From: Adiantum capillus-veneris
Taxonomy: Eukaryota; Streptophyta; Polypodiopsida; Polypodiales; Pteridaceae
Assembly: GCA_014529385.2 (NCBI GenBank)
Contig: CM043971.1
Span: forward strand, 88,987,340-89,051,339
DNA: 64,000 bases
Reading direction: 5' to 3'
Shown: positions 54,912-64,000 of the stretch, in pieces
Numbering within the stretch: the first letter of the stretch is position 1
How the letters are laid out: each line of letters begins with the position of its first letter
Made by a program: the position numbers and the translations under genes
Notes under the pieces: model-generated
What the model saw: only the letters and a program-made list of their open reading frames with translations
Told to the model about the DNA's origin: nothing
Databases searched by the model: none

Positions 54912-56160
54912 GAAAAAACTTGATCAAAAGATTATACTCCAAGAAGTGTCCTCGCTGCGTAATTTTAGTAGGCTTGGATGGAAGTCTGAAAACAATGAAT
55001 TCATGTAGGGAGGACACTAGTTCAATGGAAGATACACATTGCTACTAATAGATTAATTAACAAATGTGTCCTCCCTATGCAAAAATACAATTCACACAGA
55101 GCCACACGTATACAAAGTTTTCGTTCAAGGAGGACACATGTTGAAAAAACTCTAAAAAAATCTTATACTTCAAGAAGTGTCTTCCCTGCGCGATTCTAGT
55201 AGGCCCATTCAAGAATCGGAGTATACTGAATTTGTGAAGGGAGGACACAAGTTCAATGGAGAAAATGAATTTTATTCACAATAAAGAAATAATCGAGGAA
55301 AAAAATGTACCTTTATGTCCTCTAAGCATCATCTTGAATTAAAGGTCATGCTCAAAAATTTGGACAAATTTGAGAAAATTTAAAAAAAAAGATTTAGAGG
55401 AATTTTGGGGTATATATAGCATGTCAATTATGAGCCTTGAAATTTGTGCACAACAGTCAAATCCATGCAAAAAGGTTATTTTTGTCTCGTAATTTGGGCA
55501 AAATCAAATCTTGTCTAGATATTTGTGCACTACTATATAAAGAGTAGAGCGCACCCAAACAACATTTTCTACTCATTTTGCTTTTAAAAAAAATTTGAGC
55601 ACCTGCTTTGCTCCAATCTATTTCTTCTACGTTTTTGAATACTTCATATCCTAAACACTAAATATGATTCTACACTCTATCATAAGCTCAAAATGTAACA
55701 GGTTTTTGGCACTGGCTACGAACAACAATAGTTATTATTTAGCTCAGTATGAATTTATATTACTTTCATTATCAACTTCTTTTGATCAATTTCTAAGGCA
55801 TGTGTCCACCTTACGCGAAAAATAAGTACTTGGACTAGCCTCCGACTACTCACTTTTTACACAAAGAGGACTATCACTCTTTTTTGTGAACTTGTAATAC
55901 ATGTTACTTTCATACATGTAATATATATGAATTTATATTACTTTCATTATCAACTTCTTTTGATCAATTTCTAAGGCATGTGTCCACCTTACGCGAAAAA
56001 TAAGTACTTGGACTAGCCTCCGACTACTCACTTTTTACACAAAGAGGACTATCACTCTTTTTTGTGAACTTGTAATACATGTGTCCCCCTTGCATGAAAA
56101 TTGAGTAGTCGAACTAACCTCGACTAGTCAAATTTTGCACAAGGAGGACACAATAACAAG
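54912..56160. repeat. array of alternately oriented GTGTCC / GGACAC motifs
   Basis: Forward motifs (GTGTCCTCGCTGCG, GTGTCCTCCCTATGC, GTGTCTTCCCTGCG, GTGTCCACCTTACGCG, GTGTCCCCCTTGC) alternate with reverse ones (GGGAGGACAC, AAGGAGGACACA), about 60 to 70 bases apart, over 1.2 kb. Within it, 55750-55904 and 55928-56082 are near-identical 155-bp direct repeats, 23 bases apart. A pair starting near 54915 and 55144 (AAGAAGTGTC...TAGTAGGC) is a second, looser duplication. No coding sequence. Confidence 0.65.
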
Positions 56161-58572
56161 CACAAGAAAAAGCTGATCTTAAAACTCAAAATATAATTTT
56201 GACCTTGCCACTACATCCGGAAGGCCCAAAAACTCTAGGATCGAGTCCTAAGTTGCCTCTTTTGGACACCCAGAGAGGGAAAAACGTCAAAAAGGCCCAC
56301 CAGAAAAAAAGTTTTCCTCCCTGTGAGAATTTAGTTAAAGTGGAGGGGTCAAAATCACCATTTTCTGAGTCACATTGTCAGGTTTTTTTAATTCTTGTTA
56401 ATTTTAGTACCTTGCTTGAAGAATTTTAAGGGTACTTTAATTTTGTGCATGAGGGACACCCTTTGCTAAAAAATATTTACCTTGATAATAAACTTGGATG
56501 TTGTCCACCATCTTCTATATCGAATTTGAAAGACAAGTATTTCTCCTTAATTATATGCTTCTTCTTACTTATATTATGGTTGATTATATAGGGAGGGAAA
56601 GTCATTAATGGAAAGGACCAAGTAACTACTACGAAAGTTCCTAAAGAGGAGGTGAATAAGGAGGATCTACATGATGAATTAAAAGAAAACCAAGGAAAGA
56701 GCTCAAAGCGAGAAGAAAAGTCTGCACCTAAAAACCTATCAACTAAGAAAGGAATAGATACCAAGATTCGACTTCAGTCTCTTTCATCGAAGAGAAGATT
56801 TTTTTCAAAGAGTGATATGCCTCAGGGAGATTAGGAAAGCACCAGAGGCACTCATTGTAGCAATTCTTAGGCTTCCTTTCTAGGAACTTTGCAGGCAGAT
56901 TGCAGAGCAACTCAAAATAAATATGAGGTGGAACATTTTGTAAAGGGCACATACATTTTGTAAATAATTTACAGTATCCCTTTTTGAAAAGTAACATCTT
57001 GTATAGCTATAAACCCCTTGTAAAATCAAACATTTTGAGATGATGAAAACTATCTCAAAGTATGCCCATGTACCTTCTCTTCTACTTCCTCCTCTATTTT
57101 CTCATCCTCTTTTCTCTTTTTCTTTTCTTCTTGTTCTTTCTCACAAGAAATGAAGAAGAGGAGCATGTATCCTTATCCATATTTTTATTTGTATTGCCCA
57201 TTGTAAGTGTGGACGGGTGATTTTTGGAAACTTGCATGAGCTATTTATAGTGTTATGACGCAAGGGCATGACAAGACTGGGGTATGATAGCACTTTATTT
57301 TTCTTAACATACAAAACCATACAATATTAAGGGCATGACATTGGCACACCTTTTTCTATCCAACCAGAAAAAAGGCACTTTGATCTTGCTTAACATATCT
57401 GTATATCAGACACATGATCAAATGTTTTCTCCAATGCCTCAGTGCCTAGTGTTCTGACAATGTGCACACCATTTGTGCTTAATGTATCCGTATATCAATC
57501 ATATTATCAAATGTTTTATCCAGTGCCTTGTGACAATGTGCACATCATTTGTGGAAACCAACAGGTGGTTGTATATATTTTTTTGTTCATCTGTGAGCTT
57601 TAAACTGGCAAAACTTGCAAATTCTGTTAGTATAACCAATGACTTTAGGCAATGGTGTTCTGCAATCACGACATTGTCTATTAAAGTTGTTGTTGATTCA
57701 TTTGCTCTTCACAATGGATCTTTTCAATGATCATTTGAACAAGCTGGTCAATGTGATCAGAGATTAGCTTATTTCGCTGCATGTACTTTGTGATGTACAA
57801 GGTCCTTGTTGCTCTGAATTAGATTCTTTATCTGGCACTCCATGAAGTAGGACACTGATGTATTTTTAGGAGATAACAGTGTGACCTCTATTCAAAAGGA
57901 TGGACAACAAAGCAAGATACTATAAAATAACACCCCTATGTTGTGTCCTAGGTGATATTTTGTAAAATAGAGAAGTTTTTTCTAATGGATGATGGTGTTT
58001 CTTTAGTTCTCAATGAGATTAGAGCTTGTTTTTTTTAATGTAAAAGATTTTTGAATAACATGATTCTTGTGGTATTCCAAGAATGTTAAATGTTTGAGTG
58101 CAATTGGCCTAGCACAATACAAGTCAACAGTCTGCATGGCAACACTGTGTGATCTGGACAAGATGTGATGCATGAGATTAAGAGGTGAGGAGTCTATGTA
58201 GTGAGCATCCTTTCTTTTTAATGTGATGGGAATCTGCCAGCAACTTAGTGTAAACTCTGTTCTTGAAAGGTTTTGTTAGGAGTGATGCAGCTATTTCTTG
58301 TAGTTTAATCTTGTTGCTGCTTTTGCAAATTCAACGTGCCAATTGTTTCATCCTTAATTGTATATTTGAGCAAATAATATGATATTGATGAGTTTGTCAT
58401 GTGTTGCATATTCATATGAGCTCCCCAAAGGAGAAGAATGGTTGGGTGGTTTGGTACAACATTTTAATGCTTGTAACTTGGTTGACAGTAAACTTCAAGC
58501 AATGTGAGTATAGAATTGGGAGAGGGTGTAGTTGGGTATCATATGGAAATCCATACTTTGTACTTACCAGTG
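56161..58572. other. no recognised gene; one exon-like stretch
   Basis: 56592-56834 (plus) is open, follows an acceptor-like ATTATATAG, and encodes a Lys/Glu/Ser-rich end (NKEDLHDELKENQGKSSKRE..., SKSDMPQGD, stop TAG). This could be the last exon of a small gene or chance. The remainder is AT-rich with no motif. Confidence 0.35.
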
Positions 58573-60314
58573 TTATAATACAGCTATGTTGTTTATAATC
58601 GATGAAGATAGGGCTGAAAATGAGTAGGCTAAAGTTATGCCACAATGGTTGGGCAAACTTTGTGTGATAGAAGATCAGGTGCACCTTTGTCTCCTTGTAT
58701 TCATTCACGTTCTCACCATGTCTCTTATGCACCAATGTCAAGTTTTATTGTACCTAGTATGTATGATGAGAAAGCCTTTGTCATTTGATGAAGCACAAAA
58801 TTTAAAGGATTGGTTGGGTAAAATGCAATTTGAGCATGATGCTATTATGAAGAATGGTATGTGTTGTGATGCCTCTCGTAAAAAGGACCATTGGTACTCA
58901 GTGGTTTTTCAATGTGAAATGTAACATTGATGGTATAGTTGATCAACATAATGTTCACTTATGACAAAAGATTATGCTTAGAAAAAGGGCATTGATTTTC
59001 ACAAGACTTTTGTTCTCACTTGTCATACAAGTACCATTCGTAACATTTGTGCATTGGTAAATCATAATGATAGGAATATACATGAGGTTGGGTGTAAAGA
59101 ACGATGTTTTGAATGGTGTCTGCATGACAAAAGTGTAGGTAGCACAGCTTCGTGGCTTTGTTCGAAACTGGAAGGAAAACAAGGAGTACAGGCTACAAAC
59201 AACTTTGTATGGTTTGAAGCAAACTCTATGTGCTTGGTATGAAAAGATGCATGCTTATTTCGCTACACATGGCTTTCGAAATAGTCCAATCAAAAGCACT
59301 CGTGTGTCAAGAGTGCAGATGATCACTTATGAACGTGTGCCCTATGTTGATCACTTGTTGCTCATGGACCAAACGAAGGACATATTGCTAATTTTAAGGG
59401 GGATTTGAATGTCTTTTTGAAATAATATACTTGGGGCTTTTGCACCATTGTTTGGACAGACAATGTAAGCCACTTGATGGAGATATTGCTTTGTGTCAAA
59501 ACAAGGTACATTGAGGCATTGTTATATGGATTTGGCCTTGAAGATTGCAAGTCTATTGATAGTCCTATGGAGGCAGGCTTGAAGCTTAGTCTTCATGATG
59601 TTGGAGATTACTTTAATGGCATTCTCCATCAATAGGCTTGGCTATCTTGTTTAGTATGCATTACAAGGCCACAAATTTAGCATGAAGTCTTGTGAGTGAG
59701 TAGATATATGCATAGCCGAAGGTCTATGCAGTGAAAGGCAATTAAGGAGTCTTTCGTTATTTGAGTGAAACTTGACATTTTAAATTGTTAATCCCAAGGG
59801 GGGATCATTGACGCCAAATTTACATAATTTTTCAAACTTGGATTGGGCTAGTTGCTATGATATATGAGTGTCCACTAGTGGTTTTTCCTATGATCCATGA
59901 GTGTCCACTACTGGCTTTTGTGTCATGCAAGGCAACTCATACATATCTTGATTGAGCAAGAAACAGCTTGCAATGGCCACTTCTAGTTGTGAAGCTTACT
60001 ATGGGATAGGTTGCATAGCTATTGCTGAGTGTGTTTTGCTCAGAAACCTTTTGACTCACTTAGGTGTTGGACATCAATATGTTGCCACCACTATCTTCAC
60101 TAACAATCAAAATGCTTTGGCAGTTGCAAAGAACCCAGTGTTCCAAGATCGCACAAATCACATCAAGGTGCATATCATTATGTTAGAGAGGGACACTCTT
60201 ATGGAGAGTCAACTTGGCTTATGTGCTTACGCAGAACAATCCTCTTTCTCTTTACCTCGTGAGAAGTTTGAAGCTTTATGCAAAGTTTTGGGATTAGTTC
60301 CGTTTGTGGCCTAA
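58573..60314 (+). pseudogene. decayed Ty1/copia reverse transcriptase - RNase H, copy 2
   Basis: Collinear with 10228-11939, starting at the same base context (TATAATACAGCTATGTTG). Blocks: LYGLKQTLCAWYEKMHAYF at 59205, PYVDHLLLMDQ (the YVDD box reads YVDH), and RNase H tail at 59952-60311 (SSCEAYYGI, TNNQNALAVAKNPV, DRTNHIKVH). About 24 bases near 59118 are present here but missing from copy 1. Stops and frameshifts throughout. Unlike copy 1, its LTR is uninterrupted. Confidence 0.78.
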
Positions 60315-60390
60315 TTATATAGGGTCTAGCACTTACCTATACATGAATGACAACACATGTTCATCACATCCCTAGTGCCTAGGGGATATT

Positions 60391-60715
60391 TGTTACCATA
60401 TGATGGTCGTGATATGTGTGAACACCACTTACAAACTTCAGGGCACTTTTTTCCCTCACTAGGAGGTTATTTTCCCTCAGTAGGAGATTATTTTGCCTCA
60501 ACTTGCATATACACCCATCATTTTAGAGCAAGCCTTAACTTTGTATTTGTACACTTAGCAATGCAACTTTATGTGTTGTGTTTTCTTGAGTTTCTCCTTC
60601 ATTTTCACCATCATTAAGTGCATTCTTACATCCAAATATCCAATAATAGAGACCTTACAACCTTTTTCTAGATCCAAGTAGCACTATTATAGTTATTGGT
60701 TTAGGTTTATTGTAA
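60391..60715 (+). repeat. 3' LTR of decayed copia copy 2 (empty-site allele of the copia target)
   Basis: Starts TGTTACCATATGATGG after a polypurine-like CCTAGGGGATATT and runs to about GGTTTATTGTAAG. Near 60420 it reads GTGTGAACACCACTTAC, the uninterrupted form of the target that carries the complete copia element in copy 1. The right end is approximate. Confidence 0.75.
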
Positions 60716-63217
60716 GCTACAAAGGAACTTATGCCTCCCATTGTGAAGATATTACCTAATAAAACACTTTCAATTCGCTCATGGGAGAGTACATTACCAC
60801 CACTGCATTTTGATGAAACAGTAAAGGTGATAGAAAACTATTGGCAAAAGACCTCAATTGTTATCGACTGGAATAATTGGTTCCAAACGGCTATGACACC
60901 CTTTTAAAAGGTATGATCTATACAAATAAGGGGGGAGTGCAGCTTGGCATGTATCTTCCTATAAATTTCCTCTCAACCTTCCCTCCCTTACCTTTTAATT
61001 GCCAAACCCTAGGGAATATATATATCTATATACATATATCTTTGTACTTAGACTATATAAAAATTAAAAAATAATAAAAAAGAAGTAAAAGAGCAAGAGC
61101 CATCCAACCAAAAAAGTGAAATATAGAAATCAACATGAATCACAATGTCACATTCTGTGCACTGACCAACCCAAGAATTATTAGAAACCTAATCCAACTC
61201 TGTCTATGTTCACAGATTTGGCTACTTCACCAAAGTCCTCCACTTCTACTTTGGGTGAAAGGTAACCTCCTTACCTTTCTCAAGTGTTTTACATTATCTA
61301 CCCTGTACTTACCTCCGAATGTGATATGGTAGCTAATCTAGTGTGTGAGAAAAAAATTGAGGAGTTAGAATGGCTGAAGTATCTATTGACCATGAGTGAT
61401 CCCTATGCGATAGAGGATACTGCCCCATAGGCACATGCTTACCCCTTCAGACAAAATGACTACCCACAGATGGTAACACTCTTGATTAACATATATGCAC
61501 AACGAAGCATGTGGTCTCACTGAGGATGACTATATTTATCTTGACGATGAGGATAGAGACCTAGCCTTAGGAATGACAGTCACTCTATACAATATCCTCT
61601 TTCCTTGGTCCTATAGTGTGGTGCAAATAGATAGGTTAGGATTCTATATTTGGGTTTAATTTTTTTCAATAATGGGTTGATGCGTCTTCCCACCAATGTG
61701 CCTCCTAGAGGTATTTTCTATTGTTTGCTAATTGGCCCGGGAAAACATTGTACTAGCTCGGCTTTTGAACATCATGCAATCTTTGTCATGTCCACTCATC
61801 AAATCAGGCATGGTTGTCAGTACAAAACAAGTGTTTCTTGACCATTATTATTGCTTGTTGTCTTTTCTAGTATCCATACTTGCCTGTTTTGAGCTTGATT
61901 GGTAACAAAGTATTTAACATGATTGCTTAGTATTATACCTTATATTCAATATAATTTTACGTCATATTCCCTTGTCTATGTTTATTAATCAAGAACTCTG
62001 GCTGAGCTAGTTTAACCAAGGTAGAGCATTATATATATTCTTTTAATATTGTGGAAAATTCTTCCTAGTTCTTAATAGTTACTTTAGGTTCTTAATCCGA
62101 TATATGAGTTTGTGTGCAGTGTATTTGTGCTTTTTAGTGGACTTACTCTACATTGTCTCTTAGGAGGAGTCACATATTTTTTAGAGTACGTGAGCCGTGC
62201 CATTCAACATAAACATCTTGATTGAGAGCACATCCATTGGCCACTACTAAGATGTTCACCACTACTACCTACTTTAGTCTACACATTCATAGATTCCAAG
62301 GATGGAATCTACATCAAGAAGGGGGACATGTTAACCCATGATGCCTTTAGTACCCTTCTTATTATTTTCTAGCTATAGGCTGGGCTTGTCGGTCTCGTAC
62401 TTACATTACCATGGATCGTACTTACATTACCATGGATCAAGTGATTGCCGATGAGAGATGCACCATAGACTTAGCAGATAAGTCTTTGTTAGATGGACTT
62501 AGCGTATAAGGATTAATTGGATGTAGGGCTTGATCGGTCAAGTGTGGGCTCCTAGGTGTGAATGGTGCATTCTCCTTCCTTGCACAACACACCGAGCATG
62601 CACACATTTGCACACGCACTCCACATCTTTCACACCAATGCATTGTATGTGTTTGGGTTAGGATGTATTTATGTCTCTCTCTACACTTGCAAGGCTTGGC
62701 CTTGATGTCAAATGTGTAGATGATAAATATACTCTTCACGACCTCAATACAATCTTGCCATCTAACACCTTGTTTCATGGGTTTCATAAGCTTAGTGCAT
62801 ATGAAAACTATAAGGAAGTATTTTGGGGCAGTCAATCATCAAAATTTTCCTATATCACATGCATCTAAGAGATTATTAATAGTACATTAATTGACATGAT
62901 TTTTGTACACTATGGGTGTCTTTTAAAAACCCTCACCCCCTCTAATGTATACATATTTGCAATCCTCTCTAATCAACCCATGTGATACTTGGAGTATATA
63001 TAATCCTCTCAATTGAGCCCATAAGATATACACATTTGGAGTATATATAGTCCTCCCCGATAAACCCATGTGATAGGTTGCAAGTTTTGAAAAGTGATAG
63101 CCAACAAAACGATTCAACAAGCATTTTTTTTTAAATTCAAAGCCTGTTGCGGATGCAAAAAAATTGCATCCACGTTTTGTTCATTTGAATTTTGGCAACT
63201 GTCTTAGTTTGCAAAAT
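60716..63217. other. no recognised gene
   Basis: AT-rich with short frames only (for example 61135-61329 and 61650-61838 plus), none with a recognisable domain. TATATA-rich stretch at 61017-61090. A perfect 21-bp direct repeat of CGTACTTACATTACCATGGAT lies at 62396-62437. Confidence 0.4.
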
Positions 63218-63722
63218 TTGGAATGTTTGCTTCATTGCCCTCACTTGAAGCACCATCTAGACATGCATGTGAATGGAAAAAATGTAGTGCTCTAGATTTT
63301 TAAAGGATGTTTTATGTGTCAATTGAGGGTGAACGATATGCTAGATGATTTCATACGGATAACACACCATTGTAGAACGTTGGATGATTTAATGCGGATA
63401 ACACACCACTACACAATGCTGGATACCCCTCAACAAGATGATGTTTTCGTGAAGAAAAACATGCCACTTATGAAGAGGGATAAATGTAGTCAAAAGTGAA
63501 GCTTACCATGCCAATTTGGAATGTTTGCTTTGTTTCCCCACTTGAAGCACCATCTAGACATGCGTGTGAATGGACAAAATGTAGTTTCTAGATTTCCAAA
63601 GGATGTTTTTATGTGTCAATTGAGGGTGAATGATATGCTAGATGATTTCATGTGGATAACACACCATTGTAGAATGTTGGATAATTTAATGCGGATAACA
63701 CACCATTGCACAATGGTGGATA
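63218..63722 (+). repeat. 0.2-kb direct duplication with a repeated HHC motif
   Basis: 63218-63430 and 63508-63722 are near-identical, offset by about 292 bases. In the plus frame both encode CQLRVNDMLDDF, then two tandem ITHHC-type units (ITHHCR(T/M)LD, ITHH(Y/C)TM(L/V)D). The second copy includes ALFPHLKHHLDMRVNGQ. I do not recognise the protein. Stops occur between the copies. Confidence 0.6.
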
Positions 63723-63875
63723 TGTAAGACAAGGGAAGCTAGATCCTGAGAGTCCACCACCCAACCACCCATTATATAGCAAAGCCCCTAGCCCTTTGCC
63801 CTAGTTGGACTCCCTTTCCACACTGCCTAGCCCGGCCCTGCCCTTGTCTAGTCCGGCCTTGCCAGTGTCCTGACA
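63723..63875 (-). repeat. short gypsy LTR (about 153 bp), 3' LTR of an element running off the window
   Basis: TGTAAGACAAGGG to GTCCTGACA on the plus strand, followed by TTACTCCCCCCTTAAG, the complement of a polypurine tract. Resembles 50102-50255. No primer site lies to its left, so this is the outer edge of the element. Confidence 0.6.
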
Positions 63876-64000
63876 TTACTCCCCCCTTAAGAAGAGTTTT
63901 TGTCCTCGAAAACAAAAGTGGGGAACTTCTTCTTAAGAACACTAATGTTTTCCCAAGTGGCATCCCTCATGGATCCAGCTGTTTGGTTGCTCGGAACACG
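63876..64000 (-). pseudogene. gypsy pol C-terminal tail, cut by window end
   Basis: Minus-strand reading gives SPLLFSRTKTLLKGG adjoining the polypurine tract. The same block precedes the LTR at 50.25 kb. The element continues beyond base 64000, so its state is unknown. Confidence 0.55.

Overview
This window looks like intergenic DNA from a large, repeat-rich land-plant nuclear genome. The evidence is layered LTR retrotransposons (Ty1/copia and Ty3/gypsy with a chromodomain), LINE remnants, a tRNA-derived SINE, many (GA)n tracts, AT-rich unrecognised spacers, and one short plant-type gene related to polyphenol oxidase with an apparent thylakoid-lumen signal. The style of the gypsy and LINE proteins reminds me of ferns or other non-flowering plants. 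That is an impression only; nothing here fixes the species.

Layout. 1-5.2 kb: a decayed Ty3/gypsy-type element on the plus strand (gag zinc knuckles, retropepsin, integrase C-terminus, a second retropepsin-like domain, WxPK repeats). 6.6-7.3 kb: the tail and LTR of a decayed copia. 10.2-17.9 kb: a decayed copia fragment whose 3' LTR is split by a complete Ty1/copia element (12049-17634, minus strand, exact TSD). The uninterrupted paralogue at 58.6-60.7 kb preserves the empty site. 18.6-18.8 kb: a SINE with a 17/20 matching TSD. 20-22 kb: a LINE reverse transcriptase remnant with a poly(A) end. 22.98-23.70 kb: the polyphenol-oxidase C-terminal-domain gene (minus strand), the only convincing host-type gene. 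24.2-26.4 kb: a second LINE-type module with an open 261-codon zinc-finger ORF.

27354-45910 is one old chromovirus (minus strand, TSD TTGTA at both ends) opened by three separate insertions. A composite, non-autonomous LTR element carrying five LTR copies sits inside the integrase gene (29847-34585, TSD TGAAC). A clean copy of the same family sits in gag (37816-40646, TSD GACGC). A solo LTR also lies in gag (40680-44213) and itself contains a further small LTR element (40912-43263, TSD CCCAC). Removing the insertions leaves about 7.4 kb.

46-64 kb: mostly unrecognised AT-rich DNA. It contains a short (about 153 bp) gypsy LTR family at 50.1 and 63.7 kb, a long near-perfect hairpin at 50.0 kb, an array of alternately oriented GTGTCC/GGACAC motifs at 54.9-56.2 kb, and a 0.2 kb duplication at 63.2-63.7 kb. 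The mobile genes do not form a host pathway. All are broken by stops, frameshifts or active-site changes, except the small LINE-module ORF and the polyphenol-oxidase-like gene.
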